Source: BD1-7 clade bacterium
GTDB taxonomy: Bacteria > Pseudomonadota > Gammaproteobacteria > Pseudomonadales > DT-91
DNA length: 64,000 bases
Direction: 5' to 3'
NCBI GenBank assembly: GCA_902705835.1
Contig: CACSIN010000026.1
Span: 210,945-274,944, forward strand
In this document: one piece after another, positions 54,508 to 63,734 of the stretch
Layout of the letters: each line of letters opens with the position of its first letter
How positions within the stretch are numbered: position 1 is the stretch's first letter
Translations under genes and position numbers: made by a program
The notes under the pieces: model-generated
Databases searched by the model: none
The model's input: the letters and a program-made list of their open reading frames with translations, nothing else
Told to the model about the DNA's origin: nothing

Positions 54508-55191
54508 ATGCAAGATCTGGTGAAAATCCTGTTGATTGAAGATGATCTGCAAGTCTCTGAATTTATCAGTGACGGATTGCAGAATCAGGAATATGCAGTT
54601 GAAGTCGCGCGTGATGGTGATACGGGCAAGTCGATGGCAATTGATCGTCATTACGATCTGCTTATTGTTGATCGTATGCTGCCGGGCTACGATGGCATCA
54701 ATATTGTTGAAACAGTGCGTGCCAAGGGGAATCGTGTGCCCGTGCTGTTTTTAAGTGCACTCGGGGATGTCGACGATCGCGTTGACGGCCTGAAGGCGGG
54801 CGGCGACGATTATTTGGTCAAACCGTTTGCGATGGAGGAGCTGCTAGCCCGCATCGAGGTATTATTGCGTCGTAAAGATGCGATCGCTACCACGCGTTTA
54901 AAAGTGGGTGAGCTGGAGCTCGATTTACTGACACAAAAAGTCACGCGCGAAGGCCAGGCGCTCAATCTGCAACCGCGAGAATTTCGGTTGTTGGAATACT
55001 TGATGAAGCATGCAGGTCAGGTTGTTACCCGTACGATGCTGTTGGAAAACGTCTGGGAATATCATTTTGACCCACAAACGAACGTCATTGACGTGCATGT
55101 CAGCCGTTTACGCCAAAAAATCGATAAAGATTTCGATAAACCTATGCTCAGTACCATTCGTGGTGCGGGCTATATGTTGAATGCGGCCTAA
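54508..55191 (+). CDS. OmpR/PhoB-type response regulator
   Basis: 227 residues from the ATG giving MQDLVKILLIEDD; the frame is open 49 codons upstream but that part looks non-coding. The receiver domain has acidic residues 11-13, phospho-acceptor Asp55 (LLIVDRMLPG), and the switch lysine in YLVKPFAMEELL. The C-terminal winged helix (LNLQPREFRLLEYLMKHAGQVVTR ... NVIDVHVSRLRQKID) binds DNA. The histidine kinase gene follows 41 bp later. Confidence 0.93.
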   Translation: MQDLVKILLIEDDLQVSEFISDGLQNQEYAVEVARDGDTGKSMAIDRHYDLLIVDRMLPGYDGINIVETVRAKGNRVPVLFLSALGDVDDRVDGLKAGGDDYLVKPFAMEELLARIEVLLRRKDAIATTRLKVGELELDLLTQKVTREGQALNLQPREFRLLEYLMKHAGQVVTRTMLLENVWEYHFDPQTNVIDVHVSRLRQKIDKDFDKPMLSTIRGAGYMLNAA

Positions 55192-55232
55192 TTGGCCCGT
55201 TGCTACCCCTTTCATAATTGATGCTTTGCTGA

Positions 55233-56651
55233 ATGCCGATGATGCGTAACCGTATTTTTGCTCGCTACACTTTCCGATTCATGATGGGCTATGTAGCGAG
55301 CCTGAGTGTGGCCGTGTTTGTGCTGCTAGCATCATTCTATGTTTTCTATTCTTTCGATTATTTTACTGACGTCAATAACTCCCTCGAAAACGAACTAGAT
55401 CTGCTGCAAAGCGAATACCGCCAAGGTGGTGTTGCCGCCGTTGAGCGTCTTGAAGCTGAGCGGCAAGCTAATACCAAGTTTGTGCGATTCGCCTACATAC
55501 TGGTGGATAAAGATAACCACAAAGTCGCTGGTGATCTCACGCGGTGGCCCGATTATACAACCTGGAGTGACGGCTGGCTGAGTTTTGAAATGCGATTCCC
55601 GGATTGGACCGGGAAAATGCAGGCGTTTAACTTCGTTGCCCGTAAGCGTCTCGTTGCCGATGGTCGTAAGCTGATGGTGGCAAGGGTTTCGGATGATGTG
55701 CGCCAAAATATTCGTTTGGTTGGCGCAACCCTGTTCTGGAGTATGGTCATCATGACGGTATTGGGATTGATCGGTGCATCGATAATTTCCTTTATGAGTC
55801 TTGCTCGTATTGAATCGATTAACCAAACCATTCGCACGATTATGGCCGGTGACTTGAGTGAGCGAATACCCGTACAGGAGCCCGCTGATGATTTTCAGAT
55901 GCTAGCGAAGCACCTGAATGTAATGTTCGAGCGTATCGAAAACTCCATGAATGATGTGCGTCAGGTATCTGATAATATCGCGCATGATTTGCGCACCCCC
56001 CTTACGCGCCTGCGCAATAAACTATCAACACTCGAATCACGCTCTGCGCCGCACAATCGCGAAATGGTGCAAGAGATGCTTGCTGAGGCCGACAGTTTGC
56101 TAGCGACGTTTTCTGCCTTGTTGCGGATTGCACAGATCGAAAGTGGCAAGCAACAGTCAGCGTTTGCCTCGTTAGAATTAAGTGAATTGCTGATGGATGT
56201 GGTTGAGCTCTACGAACCATTGGCCTTTGATAAAGATATCGATATGTCCTCGCGTATGGACACACTCGCAACTATCAATGGCGATAAAGATTTGCTGTTT
56301 CAAATGTTTGTGAATGTCATTGATAACGCCATCAAATACACACCCGAAGGCGGAAAAATTCACGTTCAGTTGGAATCTGATGGCATGTTTGCACAAGTTG
56401 TTGTTGCTGATAACGGGCCTGGGATCAGCGCCAACAAATACAGCAAGGTTTTCCAACGTTTTTACCGAGTAGAGGCCAGTCGAAGTGTGCAGCCGGGCAA
56501 TGGCTTGGGCCTAAGTTTGGTGAAGGCGGTAGCCAATCGACATAACGGCGATGTCATTCTCAGTGACAGTCGGCATTATCATTCGCAGGCAGAGCGCCCA
56601 GGGTTGTGTGTGCGGGTAGAGATCCCGTTAGCTCAGCCATTGGCGGGATAA
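55233..56651 (+). CDS. Sensor histidine kinase, HAMP type
   Basis: 472 residues. Two transmembrane helices (about 14-38 and 164-187) bracket a periplasmic sensor domain of about 125 residues. Then a HAMP domain (SINQTIRTIMAGDLSERIPV), HisKA with His251 in IAHDLRTPLTRLRNKL, and HATPase boxes NVIDNAIKYTPEG, DNGPGIS and NGLGLSLVKAVANRH. Forms a cognate pair with the regulator upstream. The signal is unknown and nothing in the neighbourhood defines the regulon. Confidence 0.93.
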   Translation: MPMMRNRIFARYTFRFMMGYVASLSVAVFVLLASFYVFYSFDYFTDVNNSLENELDLLQSEYRQGGVAAVERLEAERQANTKFVRFAYILVDKDNHKVAGDLTRWPDYTTWSDGWLSFEMRFPDWTGKMQAFNFVARKRLVADGRKLMVARVSDDVRQNIRLVGATLFWSMVIMTVLGLIGASIISFMSLARIESINQTIRTIMAGDLSERIPVQEPADDFQMLAKHLNVMFERIENSMNDVRQVSDNIAHDLRTPLTRLRNKLSTLESRSAPHNREMVQEMLAEADSLLATFSALLRIAQIESGKQQSAFASLELSELLMDVVELYEPLAFDKDIDMSSRMDTLATINGDKDLLFQMFVNVIDNAIKYTPEGGKIHVQLESDGMFAQVVVADNGPGISANKYSKVFQRFYRVEASRSVQPGNGLGLSLVKAVANRHNGDVILSDSRHYHSQAERPGLCVRVEIPLAQPLAG

Positions 56652-56762
56652 CGTCTCGATAGGGGTGAGGGTGGTTGCGTTGGGATGCAAAACACAAAAC
56701 TCAGCTCAAAACTCAACTAAGCCCTTGAAGCATTTACGTTGGCCGGTTCCCCGGTCTACCTG

Positions 56763-57512
56763 TTAAGCCTGATCATCCAATTTAATATGATCAGTTGCCG
56801 GTGGTGGTGGCGCTTTCGATGGCTTCAGGGGTTCAAGGTCTGCGCCGGGTTCGGCCAGTGTCAACATACTGGTGTCTGGCTCCGGTAATGGAATGTCAAT
56901 ATGATCGATATTGAGCGGTGCGCCGGAGTCGTCGAGCTGAATGTGCTGAGTATCGGGTGCAGGTGGCGGAGCGGGGGCATGGTGGCCTTCGAGCAGATCA
57001 GCGCCGGGGGCAGCGGTTGATAGGGCGCTAGTATCGATTTCAGGGCGGGGCGGTGTTGCTTCAGCTGCAGGCACATCAAACTGTGATGCCAAATGAATAG
57101 CCGATGTGTCGACATCCAGTGCATCTATATGTGGGCGCTCATCAGGTTTCAGCACGTCGGTGCCTGCCGGTGCAAGCTCAATGGTTGCAGCTGCTGGCGA
57201 GGCTGACGGTGTTGGTTTTATTGATGCCGCCGGTTGAGGCGCTGGTTTCTCCGTCACAACGGCGGCAGCATGAACCTTGATGTAGATCTTTAGGCCCGCT
57301 TTTTTCAACGTGGCTTGTAGTTTTGCCGCGGTAGGCTTATCGATATTACGTTTCAGCGCAACGACTTTGCCAGAGAAAAAAGCACTGGCTTTTTCATCCG
57401 TTGTTTTAAACAGTTTGCAGAAATTGGCTCTAACTGCAGTATCGGCGAATCCATCGAGGGCTTCACCGCGGAAAAATATATCGTAAGTTTGATCCGCTTG
57501 TGGGGCTGTCAT
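56763..57512 (-). CDS. Two-part protein: L7/L12-like N-terminal domain and Pro/Ala-rich repeat tail
   Basis: 249 residues, no signal peptide. Residues 1-85 form a small alpha/beta domain (YDIFFRGEALDGFADTAVRANFCKLFK ... ALKRNIDKPTAAKLQATLKKAGLKIYIKV). The rest is Pro/Ala/Asp-rich and contains three diverged copies of a short unit (LAPAGTDVL, TAAPGADLL, LAEPGADLE), each near a D-x-S/T pair and followed by HI-x-LDD or HIDIPL segments. Probably a disordered, multivalent binding tail. Similar N-terminal domains occur in unannotated gammaproteobacterial proteins. Function unknown. Convergent with the kinase gene. Confidence 0.7.
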   Translation of the reverse strand: MTAPQADQTYDIFFRGEALDGFADTAVRANFCKLFKTTDEKASAFFSGKVVALKRNIDKPTAAKLQATLKKAGLKIYIKVHAAAVVTEKPAPQPAASIKPTPSASPAAATIELAPAGTDVLKPDERPHIDALDVDTSAIHLASQFDVPAAEATPPRPEIDTSALSTAAPGADLLEGHHAPAPPPAPDTQHIQLDDSGAPLNIDHIDIPLPEPDTSMLTLAEPGADLEPLKPSKAPPPPATDHIKLDDQA

Positions 57513-57663
57513 ATTTCACCTGTAGCACGGGTTCAATTGTTGTTATGATAGCGAGTCGTTGAGTAAGCATGTAGTTTTTTGTTAGGTTGTTCAAGTGGTT
57601 ATGGCGGCTAAAGTAGCAGCTGTGGTGTTAATGATCGATTTTGCTATCAATGGCTTGTGTTTG

Positions 57664-57710
57664 CTCTGGCCAGACATGCTCAACCCTTTGTAGTGCCCTC
57701 TGGCCAGACA
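57664..57710. promoter_or_regulatory. Pair of 13-bp direct repeats upstream of the AraC gene
   Basis: CTCTGGCCAGACA occurs at 57664-57676 and 57698-57710, 34 bp apart start to start (about three helical turns), the second copy ending 31 bp before the regulator's start codon. AraC-type proteins typically bind direct repeats, so this is a likely autoregulatory site. Confidence 0.6.
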
Positions 57711-57741
57711 CCATCATTCCAAATAGGAAGCGCAGGATTCA

Positions 57742-58827
57742 ATGAAGCCGTCTGAAACATCGTCAACCTATGTGCCAACCCGGTTTGCTAAATCCCTGTT
57801 AAAACTGGCGGAGCAACGGAACTTCGATATCAGCCAGATTTTGGTGAATGCAGGTATTGAATTCAATCCGCTTGATATTGCCTCGCCAAAGCATATTTCT
57901 GCGATTCACTACAGCCGCATTTATCAACAAATTTTGGCTCTGCTGCAGGATGATAGTTTTGGTATGCCACCCGGCAAAGGCATGAGTGCCGGTGCGTTCA
58001 AGATGATGTGTTACGCGATTATTCATTGCGAAACGCTGCAGAAAGCAGTGCGTCGTTTGAATGAATTCATTGAAGTATTTTACGATCCTGAATTGCATCT
58101 CTCCATGACGGTGCAAGGTAATACCGTCACCGTTTCTTACCCCAATTACAAACTCACCAATATTGTAAAAGGGCAGGCCGGTGAGGCTTATGGATTAGCG
58201 CTTTGGCATCGTTTCTTTAGTTGGCTGATTGGTATGTCCATTGATGTCAGCGATGTGCGGCTGGTGTCGGAACGCCCACCCAATGCCGATAGCTATCAGC
58301 GACTGTTCGGTGCCCCTGTTCATTTCGATGCGACGCAGAACGGTTTTGATTTCAGTATTCGCTATCTCGAATTTCCGCTCGCGCAGACTGAAGCAAGTTT
58401 GAAAGATTTTTTGCGCACCGCCCCGTATCAGATGATGGTGGAGCCGCAAGAGGCAGAATCCAGCGAACTCATCTCAAATGTGCGCCGTGTGATGGGTTAT
58501 GACTTGAGCCAAGGGTTTCCAAGCTTTGAAGTTGTTGCGGAGGCGCTGAATATGTCGCCGCCTACCTTGCGTCGACACTTGCGCAAGGAGGGTGTGAGCT
58601 ATCAAAAGCTCAAGGATCAATGCCGTAAAGACGCGGCCATTGCGTATCTCAGCCGTCCCGAGCTATCAGTGAGTGCCGTCGCCGCTTTAATGGGTTTCAC
58701 GGATCCGAGCGCATTTCATCGATCCTTCAAAAAATGGACGGGCTTTACGCCAGGCCAGTATCGCGCCAACGAATTTGCGATTGAAGACGGTGACGATAAC
58801 AACACTGGCGTCGCCAGCGAGGCCTGA
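57742..58827 (+). CDS. AraC-family regulator with Arabinose_bd-type (OruR-like) N-terminus
   Basis: 361 residues. The N-terminal 200 or so match the OruR-like ligand-binding domain (FAKSLLKLAEQRNFDISQIL ... FGMPPGKGMSAGAFKMMCYAII). The C-terminal double HTH is PSFEVVAEALNMSPPTLRRHL and ELSVSAVAALMGFTDPSAFHRSFKKWTGFTPGQYR. Relatives of this type often control lipid or amino-acid catabolism. The beta-oxidation operon begins 248 bp downstream on the same strand and is a plausible target; a partial TCTGGCC element lies there at 58928. Confidence 0.87.
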   Translation: MKPSETSSTYVPTRFAKSLLKLAEQRNFDISQILVNAGIEFNPLDIASPKHISAIHYSRIYQQILALLQDDSFGMPPGKGMSAGAFKMMCYAIIHCETLQKAVRRLNEFIEVFYDPELHLSMTVQGNTVTVSYPNYKLTNIVKGQAGEAYGLALWHRFFSWLIGMSIDVSDVRLVSERPPNADSYQRLFGAPVHFDATQNGFDFSIRYLEFPLAQTEASLKDFLRTAPYQMMVEPQEAESSELISNVRRVMGYDLSQGFPSFEVVAEALNMSPPTLRRHLRKEGVSYQKLKDQCRKDAAIAYLSRPELSVSAVAALMGFTDPSAFHRSFKKWTGFTPGQYRANEFAIEDGDDNNTGVASEA

Positions 58828-58876
58828 TTCTTGCGGGCTACTCGTTAGTTATAGCGCCTGTTGTTTTCATGCCCTC

Positions 58877-58899
58877 TGTGGGTGCTTCCTGTACCCACA
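58877..58899 (+). terminator. Short hairpin after the AraC gene
   Basis: TGTGGGT / ACCCACA stem with a 9-nt loop, without a T-run. A weak terminator or mRNA-end structure. Confidence 0.35.
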
Positions 58900-58996
58900 A
58901 ACTACATATGACCAGTTATGACAGCAATCTGGCCGATATTGGCCTTGCACTTTTAGGTCGATTCTATATTCTGCTCTGCTGTGAAAAAGCGGGGTT

Positions 58997-59012
58997 CTTG
59001 TTACGAAACAAG
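58997..59012. promoter_or_regulatory. Palindromic operator candidate upstream of the beta-oxidation operon
   Basis: CTTGTTACGAAACAAG (6-bp arms, 4-bp centre), 63 bp before the thiolase start. TetR-type fatty-acid regulators of the PsrA/FadR kind use sites with GAAAC/GTTTC-like halves; the match is suggestive only. Confidence 0.45.
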
Positions 59013-59075
59013 GTGCTGCAGCACGCATTCAGGCTGCTTCCCGAATAAGCTAATTAATCCAAAGTAGGAAATCTC

Positions 59076-60278
59076 ATGGCAGAAGCATATATTTTTGATG
59101 CGATTCGTACGCCACGTGGCAAGGGTAAACCGGGCGGCGGTCTGTACGAAGTGAAACCGATCGATCTGGTTGTTAATCTTCTGGACGCTATGAAAGAGCG
59201 TAACAACCTCGATACATCTCTGGTTGAAGACATGATCTTGGCAACCGGCGAGCCTGTAAACGAGCAAGGCCAGAACATCGCCAAAACTGCTTTGGTTTAC
59301 GCTGATTGGGCGGACGATACGACTGGTGCTCAACTGCATCGTTACTGCGCAGGCGGTCTTGAAGCTTGTAATATCGCTGCCGCTAAAGTTATGGCTGGTT
59401 TTGAAGATCTGGTGCTAGCGGGTGGTGTTGAATCTATGTCTCGCCTAGGTATCGGTGCAGGCGGTGCAGCAGCTGGTGATCCATGGGTATCAATGGAGTC
59501 TTACGGCATTAACCAGGGCTTGGGTGCTGATCTGATTGCTGAGCTGGATGGTTTCTCTCGTGAAGATTGCGATACATACGCAGCAATGTCTCAAGCACGT
59601 GCTTCTGAAGCATGGGCAAAAGGCTATTTCAAAGATTCAATCGTTCCTGTGAAAGACATGAACGGTGTTGTTGTTTGTGACAAAGACGAACTGGTTCGCC
59701 CAGGTACTACCGTTGAAAAACTCGGTGGCTTAAACCCGTCTTTCCAAATGTTTAACGATTTTGGTCACGGAGACTTCCTGAAATTCAAGTACCCAGCGGT
59801 TGAGAACGTCACTTGCGTTCATACCCCAGGTAACTCTTCAGGCGTTGTTGATGGTGCATCATTGGTACTTATCGGTAACGAAGAAGGCGGCAAAAAAGCT
59901 GGCCTGAAGCCACGTGCAAAAATCATTTCTAGCGCTTTGGTCGGCACTGAGCCAACTATCATGTTGACTGGTCCTGCTCCTGCGACTGAAAAAGCACTGA
60001 AAAAAGCGGGTTTAACTGTTGATGATATCGATCTGTTCGAGCTGAACGAAGCGTTCGCGTCAGTTGTTTTGCGTTTCCAGAAAATCCTGGGCGTTCCTGA
60101 TGAGAAAATCAATGTTAACGGTGGTGCGATCGCAATGGGTCACCCAATCGGCGCAACTGGCGGCATGATCTTGGGTGCTTTGGTTGATGAACTTGAGCGT
60201 CGTGGTTTGAAGCGCGGTGTAGCAACCCTGTGCGCTGGTGGCGGTATCGGTATCGCAACTGTTGTTGAACTAGTTTAA
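59076..60278 (+). CDS. Thiolase (acetyl-CoA C-acyltransferase)
   Basis: 400 residues, cytoplasmic. Cleaves 3-ketoacyl-CoA with CoA, the last step of beta-oxidation (or acetoacetyl-CoA formation in reverse). The nucleophilic Cys91 is in HRYCAGGLEAC; the histidine of GHPIGATGG and the second active-site cysteine of TLCAGGGIGIA are in place near the C-terminus. Codons are strongly biased to GGT, GCT, GTT, CGT and AAC, pointing to high expression. The multifunctional partner follows 29 bp later. Confidence 0.93.
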   Translation: MAEAYIFDAIRTPRGKGKPGGGLYEVKPIDLVVNLLDAMKERNNLDTSLVEDMILATGEPVNEQGQNIAKTALVYADWADDTTGAQLHRYCAGGLEACNIAAAKVMAGFEDLVLAGGVESMSRLGIGAGGAAAGDPWVSMESYGINQGLGADLIAELDGFSREDCDTYAAMSQARASEAWAKGYFKDSIVPVKDMNGVVVCDKDELVRPGTTVEKLGGLNPSFQMFNDFGHGDFLKFKYPAVENVTCVHTPGNSSGVVDGASLVLIGNEEGGKKAGLKPRAKIISSALVGTEPTIMLTGPAPATEKALKKAGLTVDDIDLFELNEAFASVVLRFQKILGVPDEKINVNGGAIAMGHPIGATGGMILGALVDELERRGLKRGVATLCAGGGIGIATVVELV

Positions 60279-60307
60279 GTAGCCATCAGAAGATAGAGGA
60301 GTTTAAA

Positions 60308-62479
60308 ATGGGTTATATCCGTTTAGAAAAAGACGCTGACGGCATTATCGAACTGATCATGGATCAGCCGGGCGAAAAAGTTAACACCATGGGTGATGAG
60401 TTCATCGCAGCGATTACTAAAGCTGTTGATGAAATCGAAGCGCAAAAAGACGACATCAAAGGCGTTTACGTTCGTTCAGGTAAAGATTCATTCTTTGGCG
60501 GCGGCGATCTTCGCAAGCTGTTAGAAATGCCTGTTGAAATGGACCAAGCTGAAGCAACTCGCGTTTTTGACGGTATCATGGCTGCTAAAGCACCACTGCG
60601 TAAACTTGAAACTTTGGGCTTGCCGGTTGCTGTTGGTATCAACGGCGCATGCTTGGGTGGCGGCTACGAAATCTCACTTGCTTGTCACTATCGCGTAGCG
60701 TTAGAAGACGCGCCAATGGGTTTGCCAGAAGCACAATTGGGCTTGATGCCTGGTGCGGACGGTGTTGTACGTATGGTTCGCAAGCACGGCTTAACTAACG
60801 CTGTGACTTACGTTTCTCAAGGTAAGCAGTTCAAAGGCCAAAAAGCCGTTGAAACAGGCTACTGTGATGAGCTGGCTGCAGACGTTGAAGACATGCACGC
60901 GAAAGCCAAAGCATGGATTCTGGCTAACCCAGAATCTGTACAACCATGGGACGCACCAGGATACACCATCCCAGGCGGTTCTCCGGCTGATAAAGACATG
61001 GATCAAGGTCTACAAGGCTTGCTGTACTTTGGCCCAGTTAACGTCATGGTTAACACTTGGGGTAACTTCCCACACGCGAAAGCAATCTTCGCTTGTATCT
61101 CTGACGTAGGCCGTGTTGATTTCGCGACTGCTCAGAAGATCGAAGCGCGTTACTTCCTGAGCCTGATGCGTTCACAAGTTGCGAAGAACATGATCAGCAC
61201 CTTCTTCTTCCAGTTGAATGATTTGGAAAACGGCGCATCACGTCCTTCATTTGACGCTGTACCAAAAACTGACTGCAAAAAGTTGGGTATTTTGGGTGCT
61301 GGCCAAATGGGCGCAGGCATCGCATACGCTGCTTCTAAAGTGGGTATCGAAGTTGTCTTGAAAGACATCTCTCAAGAAAACGCCGACAAAGGTAAAGCCT
61401 ACTGTGAAGGCGTTGCTGAGAAGCTGAAGAGCAAAGGCCGTTTGAGCGAAGAGAAAGCTGCAGAAATGCTGAGCCTGATCACGCCAACAGCGGATGCTGC
61501 AGACCTTGCTGATTGCGACATCGTTATTGAAGCGGTATTCGAAGATCGTAAGATCAAAGCGGCTGTTACTGCTGAAACTGAAGCCGTTACCGGTGCAGAT
61601 TCAGTATTTGCCACGAACACCTCTTCTTTGCCAATCACTGGCTTAGCAGAAGGTTCTTCGCGCAAAGCTAACTTCATTGGTATGCACTTCTTCTCTCCAG
61701 CAGAGAAGATGCCATTGGTAGAAATCATCAAGGGTGACGAGACTTCTGATGAAGCCTTGGCAAAAGCGTTTGATCTTTCTATCAAGCTGGGTAAGAAGCC
61801 AATCGTTGTTAACGACGGCGAAGGTTTCTTCACCACGCGTGTTATCGCTAAAACTGTAGAAGAAGGCGCGGCAATGGTACTGGAAGGTATCAACCCGGTT
61901 ATCATCGAAAATGCAGCGAAGCAAAATGGTTCTCCAGTCGGCCCACTGGCTGCGATTGATGAAATTTCACAAGCGACTGCTTACAAAAACGGTCAGCAGT
62001 TGAAAGCAGACAAAGAAGCACGTGGCGAATCTGTGAATGCAAATAACCCTGCCGCTGTATTGGTTGCCAAAATGGTCGAAGATTTCGATCGTCAAGGTAA
62101 AGCACACGGCGCTGGCTATTACGAGTATCCAGAAGGTGGCAAGAAGTACATCTGGCCTGGAATGAAAGAACACTTTGCGCCTGAAGGCTACAAAGAGATT
62201 CCTTTCGAAGACGTGCAAGATCGTCTGACTTTCTCACAAGCGTTAGAAGCTGTACGTGCAATGGAAGACGGCGTTGTATTCAACCCGGCTGACGGCAACA
62301 TCGGTTCTATCATGGGTATCGGTTACCCTGCGCAAACTGGTGGTGTATTCCAGCACATTAACGCATACGGTGTTAAAGCGTTTGCTGAGCGTGCTCAGTA
62401 CCTTGCTGACACCTACGGTGACGTGTTTGCAGTGCCTCAGTTGCTGAAAGATAAAGCGGCGGCTGGCGAGACTTTCTAA
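60308..62479 (+). CDS. Multifunctional enoyl-CoA hydratase / 3-hydroxyacyl-CoA dehydrogenase (FadB/FadJ-like)
   Basis: 723 residues. The N-terminal crotonase domain has the oxyanion-hole motifs (GGGDLRKLL, GINGACLGGGYEISLAC) and PEAQLGLMPGADG with the catalytic glutamates. The dehydrogenase half starts near residue 325 (LGILGAGQMGAGIAYAA, NAD-binding), has FFSPAEKMPLVEII and GFFTTRV, then the C-terminal domains. It hydrates enoyl-CoA and oxidises the product for the upstream thiolase. The 28-bp gap and shared strong codon bias indicate one highly expressed operon. Thiolase-first order resembles fadI-fadJ, but the clade cannot be fixed by eye. Confidence 0.92.
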   Translation: MGYIRLEKDADGIIELIMDQPGEKVNTMGDEFIAAITKAVDEIEAQKDDIKGVYVRSGKDSFFGGGDLRKLLEMPVEMDQAEATRVFDGIMAAKAPLRKLETLGLPVAVGINGACLGGGYEISLACHYRVALEDAPMGLPEAQLGLMPGADGVVRMVRKHGLTNAVTYVSQGKQFKGQKAVETGYCDELAADVEDMHAKAKAWILANPESVQPWDAPGYTIPGGSPADKDMDQGLQGLLYFGPVNVMVNTWGNFPHAKAIFACISDVGRVDFATAQKIEARYFLSLMRSQVAKNMISTFFFQLNDLENGASRPSFDAVPKTDCKKLGILGAGQMGAGIAYAASKVGIEVVLKDISQENADKGKAYCEGVAEKLKSKGRLSEEKAAEMLSLITPTADAADLADCDIVIEAVFEDRKIKAAVTAETEAVTGADSVFATNTSSLPITGLAEGSSRKANFIGMHFFSPAEKMPLVEIIKGDETSDEALAKAFDLSIKLGKKPIVVNDGEGFFTTRVIAKTVEEGAAMVLEGINPVIIENAAKQNGSPVGPLAAIDEISQATAYKNGQQLKADKEARGESVNANNPAAVLVAKMVEDFDRQGKAHGAGYYEYPEGGKKYIWPGMKEHFAPEGYKEIPFEDVQDRLTFSQALEAVRAMEDGVVFNPADGNIGSIMGIGYPAQTGGVFQHINAYGVKAFAERAQYLADTYGDVFAVPQLLKDKAAAGETF

Positions 62480-62526
62480 GTCTCCACAAGCGCCTACTAT
62501 CGTTGAACGCACTTGTTGCGAGCAAC

Positions 62527-62554
62527 AAAAAGCCCGGAAACACCGGGCTTTTTT
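62527..62554. terminator. Rho-independent terminator after the beta-oxidation operon
   Basis: AAAAAGCCCGG, loop AAACA, CCGGGCTTTTT with a further T. It separates the operon from the convergent integrase gene. Confidence 0.9.
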
Positions 62555-62625
62555 ATGTCTGCATCATTCTAAACTCGGTTTAGCTGGCTCAGTAGTTACG
62601 TAGTCTTTTTCGCTTTGTAGCGAAA

Positions 62626-63609
62626 TTAATAATCAATAGGGCTAATAACGCCAAGACCTCCGCGCTTAACGACGTGTGTATAGATTTCGGTGGTTTCGAC
62701 ACTACTATGACCAAGCAGTTGCTGTATCGTACGGATATCATGCCCCCGTTCTAACAATCGCGTTGCGAACGAGTGCCTAAATGTGTGGCAGCTTGCGCGC
62801 TTGTTGATATCAGTAGCGTTAATGGCCCGCTTGACGGCCTTTTGAACGGTGTTTTGGTGTACGTGGTGCCGTTTTATTTTGCCATCGCGTGGATCGGCGG
62901 AGCGGTTTACTGACGGAAACAAGTATTGCCATTTTAATGCAGTTGCCCCCTTTGGATATTTGCGGGCTAGTGCATGAGGCATATAAACTTCACCTAAACA
63001 ATCTTCAAGATCTTGGCGATGTAAGCGGCGAACTGTTTCGATCTGATCTTTAAGAAAGGGCTCGATCGATTCGGGCAGCATTGTGTTGCGATCTTTACTT
63101 CCCTTGCCATCGTGGATATAGATTTGATTCATCTCAAAATCAATGTCCTTAATTCTAAGGCGTATACATTCAGATATCCTAAAGCCACATCCATACATTA
63201 ATTGGCTCATTAACTTGTAATCGCCGTTTAATTCTCGAATTACCTTTTTGGCCTCGGATTCGCTGAATACTACCGGTATTTTTGTTTTTGAACGTGCCCG
63301 CGAGAATTGAAGATCTTCGATCTCCCGCTTGAGAAATTGCTTGAATAAAAACATGATCGCGTTCAATGCTGTGGCCTGCGTGTTCGGAGAAACATGGCAT
63401 CGATTACCAAGCCAATTGAGATACGATTCTATTTCTGCGTTCCCCATCTCTGAAGGGTGTTTGTATTGGTGGAATCGGATAAATCTGAGTATCCATGTTA
63501 TGTAGGTTTGTTCAGTTGCCCAGGCTTTGTTTTGTGCGCGTATTAAAGTACGTATTTGCGGAATGAGCCGACTTGAATCCGGATCGACAACTATAGGAAC
63601 ATCATCCAT
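62626..63609 (-). CDS. intI: Integron integrase
   Basis: 327-residue tyrosine recombinase that joins attC gene cassettes to attI. Catalytic residues: Arg144 (YGCGFRISEC), His275 and Arg278 (HTFRHSFATRLL), His301 (LLGHSS), Tyr310 (IYTHV). The integron-specific insertion between patches II and III is present: HALARKYPKGA, LKWQYLFPS, DPRDGKIKRHH (about 212-249), which separates IntI from XerC/D. The start has GAGGAA upstream. A perfect LexA box lies 43-58 bp upstream, matching the SOS control known for integron integrases. No frameshift or stop, so it looks functional. Cassettes, if any, would lie to the right of this gene. Confidence 0.95.
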   Translation of the reverse strand: MDDVPIVVDPDSSRLIPQIRTLIRAQNKAWATEQTYITWILRFIRFHQYKHPSEMGNAEIESYLNWLGNRCHVSPNTQATALNAIMFLFKQFLKREIEDLQFSRARSKTKIPVVFSESEAKKVIRELNGDYKLMSQLMYGCGFRISECIRLRIKDIDFEMNQIYIHDGKGSKDRNTMLPESIEPFLKDQIETVRRLHRQDLEDCLGEVYMPHALARKYPKGATALKWQYLFPSVNRSADPRDGKIKRHHVHQNTVQKAVKRAINATDINKRASCHTFRHSFATRLLERGHDIRTIQQLLGHSSVETTEIYTHVVKRGGLGVISPIDY

Positions 63610-63651
63610 GTTTATTCCTCATTGGTTGGTGCTAGTTATTGTGTTATTTTG

Positions 63652-63667
63652 CTGTATAAATGTACAG
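63652..63667. promoter_or_regulatory. LexA (SOS) box of intI
   Basis: CTGTATAAATGTACAG, a perfect CTGT-N8-ACAG site, extended by one base on each side into a GCTGTA/TACAGC inverted repeat. It overlaps the probable intI promoter. Confidence 0.85.
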
Positions 63668-63734
63668 CATTCTGCGTGGGTTGAGAAATACTGTTTAGAT
63701 ATGTGGATGTGGGGCGTTTAGTTTATTGAATTAT

